A stretch of DNA of 64,000 nucleotides from Ehretia macrophylla (taxonomy: Eukaryota > Streptophyta > Magnoliopsida > Boraginales > Ehretiaceae), in the NCBI GenBank assembly GCA_037974665.1, contig CM075769.1, positions 25,235,139 through 25,299,138 of the forward strand, written 5' to 3'. Positions within the stretch are counted from its first letter, which is position 1; the number at the start of each line of letters is the position of its first letter. Positions 1 through 10,687 of the stretch are shown piece by piece. The notes under the pieces were generated by a model, which was not told the origin of the DNA, made no database searches, and saw nothing but the letters and a program-made list of their open reading frames with translations. A program made the translations under genes and the position numbers.

Positions 1-530
1 CTAGTTGCTCAAGGCTTGGAGAGGCTTGGATTGGAGGCTTGGTGAGCAAAATCTCCCTCTTTTCTTCTCTTGGAGCTGTCGGGTTCAGCACAGTGTTTTC
101 AGCTTTCAATTTTTTTTTTCTTTTGCATTTTATGAGCTTAGGTGATATATAAAAGGGGCTAAGTTGAGGTGGGGTCATTTGGGTGCTTAAGTGATCTATT
201 ATAATGCGCGTTGCTAACTCTAAAACGAGGCTAATGTATAAAACTTAGGCTAGCTAATTAAATCTATAAAGTTATTACGTAACACTATTCACTTGACTAC
301 TAAAATCATTTTCTAAATGAGTTCTCCTATCGCCTCTAGCTCAAATGCACATTTTTCCCACTACTTTTACAATTAATATGATTTAATAAAAATGCTAATT
401 AACTGATAGAAGGCAGTTTAAAAATGGAGTGAATAGTAACTCAAGAAGGCAGTCAATAATGCACAGAAGGAAATGCGCAAACAAGGATGCAACAGTAATC
501 AAATGTATGGCTAAATCTCAGGCGTCACAA
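1..530 (-). mobile_element. Gypsy-type LTR fragment A (truncated by window edge)
   Basis: This stretch is about 70% similar by eye to 2850-3420, and both end in GGCGTCACA. That is the reverse complement of an LTR starting TGTGACGCC, so the LTR lies on the minus strand and its 5' boundary is at 530. Shared landmarks are the 'cgtaacactattca' block, the 'aatgctaatt' block and the 'taatgcacag' block just before the end. The base composition and the pyrimidine run near 105-125 resemble the LTRs at 12036-19330. No coding capacity is seen. The rest of the copy lies outside the window, so full-length versus solo cannot be decided. Confidence 0.6.
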
Positions 531-3420
531 TATATACAAGACCATAGGTCACAAAATAGACTATAAGCAACTAACATCTACTTGACGCTAGGGCCCACGA
601 AGCATATACAAGTATCCACAAAATTAGCAGCAAGGTATCACGTAGTCAAGGAGTCTGACGAGTCTTGTCCTCAGCAGGCTCAAGGGAAGCCGAACTTGCT
701 TTACCTGAAATTGTTAGCAACGAGGGTGAGCATACCAAACACGTATGCCAGTGAGGAAGGGGAAACGGGAACACTATCTCTGGGTTCGTGCAATGCAACA
801 AATACATGTATTATACAATAAATAGACACAAGAATTCAATGAAATACCACACAATAAATAAGATATAATCTCGATGATCCTGAATAATCCAATTCTCAAA
901 CCACGATCCTCGAACCACGAATCACGAATAGAAATATGAAGAATAATGTCACTGATAATGATAAGCCGGCATCCCCTTAAAACTCCAAGTTGGGTGTACT
1001 CCGGATGTACCCCGAAATCCAATGACCCAACTCTCCTTGGGTGGCATCCTAAGCGAGAGGGGGACTGGGCAACCATGGTAGCCGAGGTAGACCGGCAAGC
1101 CCGATGCCACCCAGTTTCCACGACACTACCATGCCCAAATGGTTGCGCAACCACGATACAATGCACTCAAAATGATAACAATAGAATAAATCAATAAACA
1201 CATGATTGAGGGTCAACAAAGTAGGTTGCCCTCACACACAAGATATGGACAATAAGTGCACGTAATCTATGTACAAGTAAATAAACTATTATGCACATAA
1301 GGATAAAGACTCCCTCACCTGGATTAATTCAAGCACGCAAGAGAATGGCTCCGATTTACTTCAACTTTCCCGAATTAACGTGAATATGTAACCCTAGGGT
1401 ATTCATATAAGTTTAGCAATTAACTATAATAATTCCAACTCAACTCTTATTTAACTCAACCCTACAACAATAAAAGTTATATCTATAATCACTTATTCAC
1501 ACAAGTTCATATTCTATATACAATTGGGCTACAAAGTTCACCTTACCATATCATTAGACAACATAAAAGACATTAAAAGTATCAAATACCTTCAAGTTAA
1601 GATTATAAGTTATAAATTCCAATTACTCTTATTTACAACAATCAATAATCATATAACTAGATGAGCTATCCTTGTAGTCCTACTCACTTAGCATACAATG
1701 TCTATTAGAATTTGATCTCTAACAAAATACAATTAATATAAACATTAGAACAAGATCTAAACATTAAATATGAAAATAACTATATGTACACAAATGGGTC
1801 ATCAACACATTTTTCACGAAACTCTGCAAAAAGCTCAAATATACTCTAGAATGCATTCAAATACACAACAAGCAACTACCTGACAATACAAGTGCCAAAA
1901 CACCCAATTCACGCGTTTTCCCCTTTTGTTATCTTAAGTCATTTAACTCCAAACCGAAGGCTAAGGCTCAAGATTCACAAACTAACTATTCTAATCTTCT
2001 AGTTACACATTATGGCACACTAAGAACCCTAGAAATCATTCATTAACCGGTATTAGCCACAAAAGCCCCGATTACCCATTTGCGTGTTTGTACTACAAGT
2101 ATCTTAACCAAAGCTCAACCAAGAGTTAGAAAAGCATATTTAGTCCCTACTTACCTAAGAACACCAAATATAACAATCAAATTCACCCGAATTTACGTTT
2201 GACCCGAAATCCCTTTGTTCACAAAGACTAATTAGCTTCCAAACGGAATATGAAGTTCAAGATACGCAACCAAGTTATACTACCTTCCTATTGACACTTA
2301 ATGACACCACTTAGTACATTGAAATCACACTTTAAATCACAATTACCTGAAAAGTCCAAATTTACCTCTTTATGCATTTACACTACAAGTACCCTAATTG
2401 GAACTCAACCGAGGTTTAGAAAGGCATATCTAGCACCTATATAACTTAAAACACTAAATGTGAAGACTAAATTAACCCGGATTCGCATTACACCCAAAAC
2501 CCCTTTCTAAAAGTCGCCTATTTCATGTGTTAGCCAATTTTTGAGCAATTCAACGTCATGTGGCTAATAAACTATCTTTATTAACATCTAAGGCACCTAC
2601 TAGAAGCAATGAATCAAGGAATATTGCACAATTTCATAAAACCCTAGAAAAACGTCATTATTCATGCCATATGATCAACGAACGAATTCAACCATTTAAA
2701 CTACGAAACAATAGCATAAATAAGGTTGCTACTACTTATATACAACATACATAAGCATCTTTAAGCATTACATGAGCATTTGATAGCAAATCCATGAATT
2801 CAAGAAAAGAGCACAAACAAGCATGAAATGCCTCACCTAAAGCGCGTAGGAGCTCGGCAAAGGTTAGTAGACACCCTAAACTACTTGGACCTAGCTTGCC
2901 TTGGCTTGGAATGGAGATTTGATGAGTTAAAACTCTCCTCCTTGGCTGCACAAAGTTGTTCGGATTTGCTACAGTGTTTTCAACTTTTGCACTCTTTTTT
3001 TTTATTTTGGCTCGTATTATGTTATATAGATAATATACTTAGGAAATAATGGGTTGGGTTAGTAAATTGGGTCTAATTAAACATATTTTAGGGTCTAATA
3101 AAAGTCCAAAGTCTAGCTAATTCACTAGAAGCCCAAATAAAAATTCTACAAAAAGTTACCATTCTTTCGTAACACTATTCATATGAACCACTAGAACATT
3201 TTTTAAATGAATGCTCCTAACGCATTTAGCCCAAACACAGATTTTTCTCATTCTTAAAATAATTATTATGATTTAGAAAAAATGCTAATTCAAAGAAAAT
3301 AAGTGGTTGAAAAACGTGATGAATAATAACCACAGAAAGTAACAAGTAATGCACAGTGAAAATGCACAAATAGTGGACGCAATAGTTAATAAGTGTACGG
3401 TAGTGATCTTGGGCGTCACA
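531..3420 (-). mobile_element. Gypsy-type LTR fragment B, degraded
   Basis: The minus-strand LTR boundary GGGCGTCACA is at 3411-3420. The block at 980-1160 (a 'tgtactccggatgtacccc' motif, then 'gtagccga', then 'cacgacactaccatg') matches the LTR region at 12790-12990 and 16990-17180, and in reverse orientation 27900-28130. The piece around 700-800 also aligns with 16730-16800. It therefore belongs to the same broad LTR family as the non-autonomous element further right. The left part is shortened where it abuts fragment A, so A and B lie head to tail without a recognisable internal domain between them. The small open frames in it show no family resemblance. Confidence 0.55.
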
Positions 3421-4449
3421 GCAGGGGTCCCCCTGTCATGCTGTATACGGGAAAATACAATCTCTACTAACAATCAAGCATACAACAACACAATCATCTA
3501 CTAACAATCAAGCATGCTCAAGGGGATTTATTAGGCATCATATAGGGGTTCAAACACCAACCAACACATCCCATATGAACAATCAACATCCAACCTACCT
3601 AGAATCCAATATAGCTCATGTACCAAGAATTACACTCCAAATGCAAAAATGCTAACCCCATGCTTCCAATTCTTGCATACAAGCTATACATATAATCCAC
3701 ACACGTACAAGAGCAACACAAACTCATCTTCCATCTTCTCAAGAACATTCAAGATGGATTTAGCAAGTCCTAGATCTACAACACACAAAATGCTCAATCT
3801 TCTCAACCAAGCTTTGGTATGCAAGCTATAGCAATATTAACACCAAATGTGCATTTAAAAATCAGTTTTGAAGAATCCCTCACCTTTGCTTTGAGTTCTA
3901 GATGTAAAATGAGCAAGAAAAACCTTTGAAAAAAGCTTGAAATGCAAAGGAAAAACTTGGAAACAGCTGGAACTTCTTTTTTTTTCTCCTTTCTTCTTCT
4001 CTTTTCTCTTCTTTCTCTATTCTCTTAGGTTGAAAATTAGAGAGTGTGTGTGTATAGTGTATGTGTCGAGTGGGTGAGTATAAAATGGTGTGTGTTTGTG
4101 TGTTTTGGTTGAGCAAGAATAGTGTTAGTATATCTTGTTATTTTGCTTTAGGACCAGAGTACCCCTCAACTAACTTGTGCATTACTAGTTTGCCATCCTA
4201 TCATTAATTCTAATTGTTTTAGTTCTAGTTTAGTTACTCTAACTAGCTATTTAACTTGATAGGTTTTAATTACTAACTTTGCTATATTAATTACCCAAAT
4301 GCATGTTAACTGAGCAAATACACGTAAATCAAGATAAATGCACGTAAATCAATTTAAAATCACATAAAACAAGATAAATGCATATAAAATGATTTAATTA
4401 TGTATGAGGTGATCTATATGCATATGTGGTCTTGTGCTGGGTCTTACAG
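3421..4449 (-). mobile_element. Gypsy-type LTR fragment C
   Basis: The stretch ends at 4449 in 'gctgggtcttaca', the reverse complement of an LTR start TGTAAGACCCAGC. It contains a pyrimidine-rich block with GT repeats at 3975-4100 that resembles the transcription-start region of the other LTRs here. A 16-base motif 'actaacaatcaagcat' occurs twice near 3465-3525. The beginning 'gcaggggtccccctgtcatg' looks like the middle of such an LTR, so fragment B may have landed inside this older LTR. No TSD could be established. No gene is seen. Confidence 0.4.
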
Positions 4450-4540
4450 GAGTTGTACCTAGATCTAGGCTCATTGACTTAGATTACTTAGGTGACCTCA
4501 CCAATTCGAACTTGTAGTTTGGTCAACTTCGGTTGGCTAT

Positions 4541-4780
4541 AGTTGAATATAATAAAACCCCTCTCTAACTGCTTAAGATTTTAGATGCGGTAGTCATTTA
4601 ACATGGTATTAGAGCCCAGATACCAAAAGGTCATGGGTTCAAAACTCACCGTCACCTATTTAAAAAATGGTCCAAGTGCAAGGCTCAAATTAACTCCGCC
4701 TACACTTGCGGAGGGCGTGTTGAATATAATAAACCTCATCTCTAATAGTCTAAACTTTTAGATAAGGTGGTCACTTAACA
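4541..4780 (+). mobile_element. TRIM/SMART-like miniature LTR retrotransposon (240 bp)
   Basis: Two 63-bp direct repeats (4541-4603 and 4718-4780) run from (TG/AG)TTGAATATAAT to TTAACA. Directly after the first comes TGGTATTAGAGC (4604-4615), a primer-binding site for initiator tRNA-Met with one change from TGGTATCAGAGC. Directly before the second comes a purine tract CGGAGGG. The element is flanked by GCTAT (4536-4540) and GCTAC (4781-4785), a 5-bp target duplication with one transition. The whole has LTR-retrotransposon architecture in 240 bp with no coding capacity, so it must have moved with proteins supplied in trans. The first LTR begins AG instead of TG. The internal 'gggttcaaaac' could suggest a tRNA-derived SINE, but the paired LTRs argue against that. 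Confidence 0.8.
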
Positions 4781-4789
4781 GCTACCCTA

Positions 4790-5163
4790 ATCTAAACTTC
4801 AAAAATACCCCATAGGCACTGCACGAGCTAGTTGGACCTAACATATTCCAACTTTGATCCACCCTTTGATTTGAGCCCATTTTTAGATTAGATTAATTAG
4901 TTTTCCTATTCAATCTAGTTTAATTTTTGTTTAATTAGAGCTCCCTCAATCTATCAATTAATTAATTTTTTCTTCTATTCATAATTTTAAACCACTTGTC
5001 ACACAAACACACATTAGATAACATTTAGGAGTCTCCCTGTGGAGATCGATCTTGCTAGTAATGCATACACATTACAACGGATTTCATGCACTTGTGAATA
5101 ATTAAACTTGAAACGGGTAGTTGTATTTTGACACATTTCTAGGCACACCCGATTTCAACATCA
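4790..5163 (+). mobile_element. 3' end of an Athila/Tat-like LTR (fragment)
   Basis: The arrangement 'tccctgtgg...gatcgatc', 'catgcacttgtg', 'acacatttctagg' and 'acccgatttcaacatca' runs in the same order as the last 120 bp of the Athila LTR at 47065-47188 ('ttccctgtgg', 'cgtgcacttgcg', 'cacattttaacg', 'acccgatcgcatca'). The LTR would end at about 5163 in ATCA. No tRNA-Asp primer site follows, so this is a 3' LTR or a solo remnant. Its beginning is not identifiable; the TRIM at 4541-4780 may sit inside it. Confidence 0.45.
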
Positions 5164-5226
5164 AGGTAGAAGAAGAGTGATAGTTCCGTAGAGACACTTG
5201 TCGACACCTTACACTTTGATATCACC

Positions 5227-5507
5227 TCAAAAACAAGGCAAGAAATCGTTTCCCAATATCCACGCTGATGCTTCAAGCTCAACCACCTTCTTTATCTTTA
5301 GCTCTAGCTTTCTTTGCCTCTTGAAGAATTGGATTTCACAAACATCGATCAACTTTTGTAGAGCCCTTGCTGCAACCTCTATTGCTTTCACCTTCTTCAA
5401 GAGGCATTGTGCCTTCGTACTTTTTTCTCCTATGATTCCTATTTTAAGGTCGCTGACATGACGACAGTTGAAGGCTTCCTTGATAGCTCCATGCCTACAA
5501 TAACCGT
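5227..5507 (-). pseudogene. Unidentified minus-strand exon, lysine/glutamate-rich (coding relic)
   Basis: On the minus strand a frame is open from a plausible splice acceptor (TTTTAG at 5508-5513) to a TGA at 5227-5229, giving about 92 residues. It has a mixed charged, helix-prone composition: an AFNCRH motif near the start, then KAIEVAARALQKLID, then a K/R/E-rich tail ending FLPCF. This reads like a real protein end, not random AT-rich sequence. It faintly recalls C-termini of plant genes annotated as 'gypsy-type transposase', but I cannot assign a family. Sequence upstream on the minus strand (5508-6000) is interrupted by stops, so the gene is broken or the remaining exons are lost. Confidence 0.35.
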
Positions 5508-6397
5508 CTAAAATACAAAAAGTAAAGTATCAATAAAAGACATCTTCCTATGCCCCAACAAAGAAGGGAAAACAATGGGAAAGCAAGAGAAGAAGCTGCC
5601 CTTGCTACGTTTCTCAACAGGTCAACTTCGTGTCCTTGAAGGAAAAGTCTAAAAGTCTACGTTTCTCAACAGGTCAACCGACTCATTTCATCCTTGATAA
5701 GCTAAGGATGAAAGTCAGGCCCGACCTCTAATTGCACCACTAGTCTAATTTCCTTGCTAGGAGACTCTATCATGGCTTTCTTAGACATCAGGTTTTAGAG
5801 ATCAACCGCTCTTTTTCAGCCATTTTTCACTTTCTTCGTTGTCTTGCCAAGGAAGAAAAGTCAGGATCGTATGCCATCGAGGACACTAGGGGCCAAGGTA
5901 GCTATGGCCTTTCTCTTCGCTGTATCCCTTACCATGGTAGAAAGAACCCTCCCCTTATTTACTATTGTAAGTGTCATCGGTTGGCTCTTATTAGAGGACC
6001 CCATGATAGAATAAAGGAATTTAGATCCGTCTTAAAATAAAAAATGAAAAGAGGAAAAACAAGAAAAGTTGAAAGGAGGGATTAATGTGTTCGGTGAAAT
6101 GGTAACTCCTAGTCGAGACAATAGTATTGATAAAGCAAGAGCTAATCACTTAAAGCTAAAGGACAAAGTCAATCGTGCACGTGTAAAATACCTTCTTGGT
6201 CTCTTACAAAGAAAAAAACATGCAAGCTTGTCCTTAGCAACTTTATCAAACTCCAACACTTTTGAGGTGGTACTAAAACTATAGGGGAAGTCGCCTTGGG
6301 CAGGGAGTAAGGAAAGAAGCCAAAGGAATAGGGTACAAAACCAATCATTCTTGAGATTCTAATACAAAGAAGGGTTACCAGCCACCTAATTCTTGTC
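5508..6397. other. Degraded coding-like sequence, with a 22-bp direct repeat
   Basis: No complete gene is recognised. A 22-bp motif beginning CTACGTTTCTC is repeated at 5605-5626 and 5657-5678 (52-bp spacing). An open stretch at 6069-6284 (+) is lysine-rich and shows no recognisable family. Purine-rich runs occur around 5880-6060. Confidence 0.3.
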
Positions 6398-6580
6398 GAG
6401 GTGGTAGACCAAGAAGCAAATATAAAAGAACGATTTTATGGTTTATACCCACAAGAACAATTAAGGGTTATTAAAGACAGAGAATGTCTTTTGCTTTCAG
6501 TGTTACATGGTCAACCGAGTCTAAAAGATAAAGATAGAGATGAGTCTAATCATATTCTCTATAACTTAGGATTCAATTAA
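6398..6580 (+). pseudogene. Open stretch of unknown kind
   Basis: A frame of 60 codons runs to a TAA at 6578-6580 and begins with VVDQEANIKERFYGLYP. The charged, non-repetitive composition suggests a piece of a former coding sequence. No start codon is evident, and I do not recognise the family. It sits just before the LINE-like piece and may or may not belong to the same element. Confidence 0.25.
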
Positions 6581-6614
6581 TAAATAGACTTGTAGGTTTG
6601 GTAGGGGCAATGAT

Positions 6615-6815
6615 CTTCAAGTTGTTATTGCTAAAGTTTTATTATATTCAGTAATTTATAATGTGTGGCAAGACAGAGAAAATAGGATCTTTCAAAAGGT
6701 CATCTTAGAAAGAGGATATTTCCAATTGTTAGGCTTAAAATTCAATTACGGAAGAAATATTAAAGCTCATTTTCGAATAGATACACATGTAGAGCATTGT
6801 GTATTGAAGATCTAG
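6615..6815 (+). pseudogene. LINE (L1-type) 3' end fragment, tentative
   Basis: This 66-codon frame ends at TAG 6813-6815 and contains VIYNVWQDRENRIFQ. It resembles the W-x-E-R-N-x-R-I-F motif at the C-terminus of plant L1-type reverse transcriptases downstream of the zinc-binding domain. Nothing upstream can be read as the reverse transcriptase itself, so only a 5'-truncated remnant would remain. 5' truncation is usual for LINEs. The assignment rests on one short motif. Confidence 0.35.
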
Positions 6816-6911
6816 TGATATAAATCTTTGACTTGGATAAGTTCCTTTTTTTGTATTTGTTGAGCATCAATTAAAGTACTTGCTTACCTATTCAAAATGG
6901 AAAACAAGATT

Positions 6912-8115
6912 TGTTAGTGGTAAATAATATTAAGAGGGGGTGAATTAATATTATAGCAAAGTATTACTATTTAAAAAAATACAACCCACAAAAACCTATT
7001 TGAGATAATTTATTAAACACCTTGTGTGAATAACTAAATAAGAGTTAATATGATGAATAATAATTATACACAATAGTAAGAAAACTATTCTACACAATAT
7101 ACATGACAATTTATGTAAATAGAATAGAGAGAGAGAAACCAAACTCGGTATTTTAAGTGGTTCGAATTCTCGAAAGCCTAGTCCACCACCTAAGGTCTTC
7201 CTCCCCTTAGGATTTGCTAAACTCCACTAAATCGATATTTTTTCAAATGTTGGTGAAGCAAAAACCAACTTACAATAATTCTCTCTTGAGTCCACAAGAG
7301 AAAATACAAGTTTTTCAAATGTAGGTAAAGCTCCAACCTCTTCCTTTGAGTTTACAAATGATTTTTCTACACTCTTCTCTTAACAATAATTTTCTCAATC
7401 CTAATCTAGAGCCTAAGAGTATATACAATACAAAAAAATTTCAGTATTTGAATGATAGTACAAGAAAGAACAATCAAAACTCATCAATGAGTAGATAATA
7501 CAATTGAAATCTTTGAATGCTAAATATATTTACAAGTTATAGCTCAAGCTTGGTGTATACTGATTGAAATATATGAAATTTGAAGCTTAGAATAAATATA
7601 TATTGTTTTAGAGTTGTCGTAATAGTTATTTTATGAAATGAGTTGGTTTGGTATATATAGAAAACATTTGCAACGACTATATAATGGCTAATTTTTCAAA
7701 TCAACGCGATCCAGACGAGGCATCCAGTCGAGGGGCTCGTCCGGATGCATTATGCCCCTAATCCAGATGAGGCAGCCGGACAAGGCATGAACAATGCCAA
7801 ATATTGCCATTTTTTCAATTTTACAAATTTTTACCTGGAATCCAATTTTTCGAAGGTAAAACATTTAGATACTTCAAAGACACTTCTTTTAAAGTGTTTC
7901 CAACATTATTAACACTTCAAAATATTTTCTAAACTCTTGTAAAAATATTAAAATCGATTTTTGGATTGAAGAGTTTAAAACAAGGTTTTCACCCGAAAAT
8001 TCAATCTTTTGAATATAAATCATTTAAACCTTTTATGAGCACTTCTTCAAAAACTATTCCAACACATTTAACTTTTTGAAATATTTTCAAAACTCTTGAG
8101 GAGAGATTTAAAATC
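6912..8115 (+). mobile_element. Solo LTR, left part (interrupted by the CACTA element)
   Basis: The LTR starts TGTTAGTGG at 6912, with an 'agagggggtgaatt' motif at 6934-6947, and continues after the CACTA at 42524, ending AACA at 43069. The rejoined LTR is about 1750 bp. The sequences outside it are AGATT (6907-6911) and AGATT (43070-43074), a perfect 5-bp target duplication that proves the two halves are one insertion. It holds no gene. A CpG-containing block with 'ccagacgagg'-like repeats lies at 7690-7790. The orientation shown assumes the TG start is the 5' end; without an internal domain the strand is unproven. Confidence 0.8.
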
Positions 8116-8127
8116 CACTACAAGAAA
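8116..8127 (+). repeat. CACTA left terminal inverted repeat
   Basis: CACTACAAGAAA exactly matches the reverse complement of 42509-42520 over 12 bases. It is preceded by the ATC target duplication. Confidence 0.95.
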
Positions 8128-8189
8128 AACTACCACTAGCGACGAAAAAATTTTGTATTGCGATGACTTGAGACATAAGTAAATTGGTG

Positions 8190-8930
8190 CAATCTTTTAG
8201 ATGAATTTACTACGAGTTAGCAACGTAGATGAAATTTTGTCGCTAATACGTTCCAAATAGGAATGCGTTAGAGACAAAATTTGAGAAAAAAATATTCGTC
8301 GAAAGTTCATCGTTAATTGGTTTCAAATAGAGATAACTTAGCGACAAAAGATTTCAAATGAACGTGCGCCACTAATTTTATCGCTAATACATATGAAATT
8401 GTAACGAGTTAGCGACGAAGTTTTAGAAAAAAAATATTCGTCGAAATGTCATCCCTAGTTGGTTTCAAATAGAGACAATTTAGCGACAATTGATACAAAA
8501 TAACACGCGTCACTAATTTCGTTGCTAATATGTATCAAATAGCAACAAATTTAGCGACGACGTTTTAGAAAAAAATATTCGTCGAAATGTCGTCCCTAAT
8601 TGATTTCAAATAGAGACAATTTTAGCGACAAAATTTTTTAAAATAACATCCATCCGAATTTCGTTGCTAATACGTATCAAATAGCAACAAAATTAGAGAC
8701 AAAGTTTGAGAAACAAATATTCGTCAAAATTTCATCGCTAATTGGTTTCAAATAGAGACAACTTAGCGACAAAATGGTTCAAATTAACATGCGTCACTAA
8801 TTTCGTTTCTAATACGTCTCAAATAGCAACGAGTTAGCTATGAAGATTTAGAAAAAAATATTCGTCAAAATTTCATCCGTAATTGGTTTCAAATAGAGAC
8901 AACTTAGTGACAAAAAGTTGAATCTTTTCA
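8190..8930 (+). repeat. CACTA left subterminal minisatellite, about 142 bp x 5
   Basis: The motif ATTCGTC recurs at 8294, 8436, 8577, 8719 and 8860, a spacing of 142, 141, 142 and 141. Each unit contains '(t/a)tcgtcgaaa', 'ggtttcaaatagagacaa', 'tagcgaca', 'gcgtcactaat' and 'atcaaatagcaac'. GCGAC-type subterminal motifs are usually where CACTA transposase binds, so the array may be a binding platform. Binding is inferred, not shown. Confidence 0.85.
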
Positions 8931-10600
8931 TGAAATTTGAAATTCATCATTTCATAATAAAATACCATTTTAGATTGGTGAGTTTTCAATACTTATAATT
9001 TACATAAACTAAATATGAATACTACATTTAAGAAGTAAATTATATACAATGACTTTAGAACGACATAAAAATCCAAATAAACAAATTTTAAAATGGTCAA
9101 AATTAAATTTGTGAATAATAAAGAAGTGAAGTTGGCTTCGCTAGTTGGGTTCCTTCGTCGTCAAAATAAATAAATAACTAAAATAGAGTTACCAAAAGAA
9201 TTAAGAATTTAAGATGTAATACAAAAATGCTAAAAGTTGTTTAATTTATTAGTGGACTTATAATACATAAATTTTGGGATGTAATACACAAATTTTTATT
9301 TAATTCAATAATTCAGTTGCTTTGAAACTCATTTATCTTATTAAAGTTCTAGTGCAAAAAAAGCTATTCAGAAAATCATTACTAGAGTTGGAAGTAAGGA
9401 GTAGAGACACTTTGTTGAGGCTAACAATAATCAAAAGTCACAGTTTGCCTTACTAAAAGCCTAATATGAATTTGACCCCCAATAAAATAACTGTAAATAA
9501 TTAAGGATCTTATGTCTTAATTAATAGGTTGGGAACCTTTTTGTTTATAATTAGTTTGATTTTTTGACTCTAATTATATCCTTTATGAATTTAGAGTCGA
9601 ACGAAATCTTTCTATTTGTTTAATTAACTAAAACAAAAGAAAAGTTCAAACTTTTACAAACGAACTTCTCATTTAGTTTCTATCAATTCTAATGTTTATA
9701 ATATCTTTTTGGTGTCACATATACTATTAAATTGAAAAATTAAATTTCCTTTAAGGCAATAATCTTGTTTAAATGTCACTAATGTGTTAGTGTTTTCCAG
9801 TTTAAGCTCAACATTTGCAAGTGATGCAGCTTAAGATTTACAAGTGATGTATAGCTCAAGATGTAACCATACGTACAAAAGTGTTAGCATTTCAAGATGT
9901 TTTTCTCTATTTTTGAATTTCTCAGATTCTCAAAAAGATATGTTTTTCTATTTTCACGTACTCACATTCTCAAAATTATGTAAACTGCTGCAACAACTAG
10001 TTAACGGATCGGTCGACGTTGCTGGGCGACCCCATTGTCCGGTTGTATCACCCGACAAAGGTGAAACCACCGGTCGACTTTGCTGGTCAACCCCATCGAC
10101 CGACAACCTCGACCGGCAACTTCTGCCTTTGTTGGGTGAGGCATTGAGGTTGAGGCATTCAAAGTCTCATTACACATTTCCATATAACACAATTTATAGC
10201 ATACAAAGAGATTCACATATCAGTTGAATAGATTCACATTGACATTATTAGAATAAGTAGCATGACAATAGGAGGTCACCAAAATAGCATCTCAACGTAT
10301 TTTCGACATTTGTATCAATCAAGAGATATTATTTTTCCTGAGTTAGTGCATTAATGAATAACTAAGCATATAGTAGTATTAATACGAGTACAGGTCATGA
10401 TGTAATCTCATAAAAGATACAAAAGTAAGCAATTATGGACTAACCATGAGACATAACAAATAAAAAGTCATCACCAATTCAATTGTCATATTTTAAAAAG
10501 TAAGAAACTGGGATCCATGAATTTTTGAAAGCTTAATTAATCAACAAGCTAATATATATATTTAAAAATAGGATTGGCACAGCTAAGAGGTCTAGGCAGC
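8931..10600. other. CACTA left-arm non-coding sequence
   Basis: AT-rich sequence without recognisable genes. The exception in composition is the CpG-rich block at 9996-10160. The stretch 9893-10150 is related to 25640-25910 in the transposase intron. Confidence 0.5.
9996..10160 (+). repeat. CpG-rich internal repeat block, copy 1
   Basis: Dense GTCGAC/CCGGT motifs stand in an AT-rich background. It shares the 16-base core (C/T)GACCC(C/A)ATTGTC(C/T)GG (10027-10042) with 19621-19636 and 21735-21750. It shares the longer string 'tcacccgacaaagg' with 25800-25813. Confidence 0.7.
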
Positions 10601-10687
10601 TGTGTCTTCAATAGAACTATCCTCATTTTGCTCAAGACTTCTTTGATCATGTTCCCATGTGCTTGGCATCGGAGGAGGATCATATCA

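Noticed and set aside
774-1197. Overlapping open frames on both strands
   Set aside because: They fall in a conserved LTR block found, without conserved frame, at 12790 and 16990.
4600-4660. tRNA-derived SINE or tRNA gene (GGTATTAGAGC...GGGTTCAAAAC)
   Set aside because: The flanking 63-bp direct repeats, purine tract and 5-bp target duplication fit a TRIM. No cloverleaf can be drawn.
8190-8930. CRISPR-like array
   Set aside because: The spacing is regular but the whole unit is repeated, with no unique spacers. This is a plant genome and a CACTA subterminal array.
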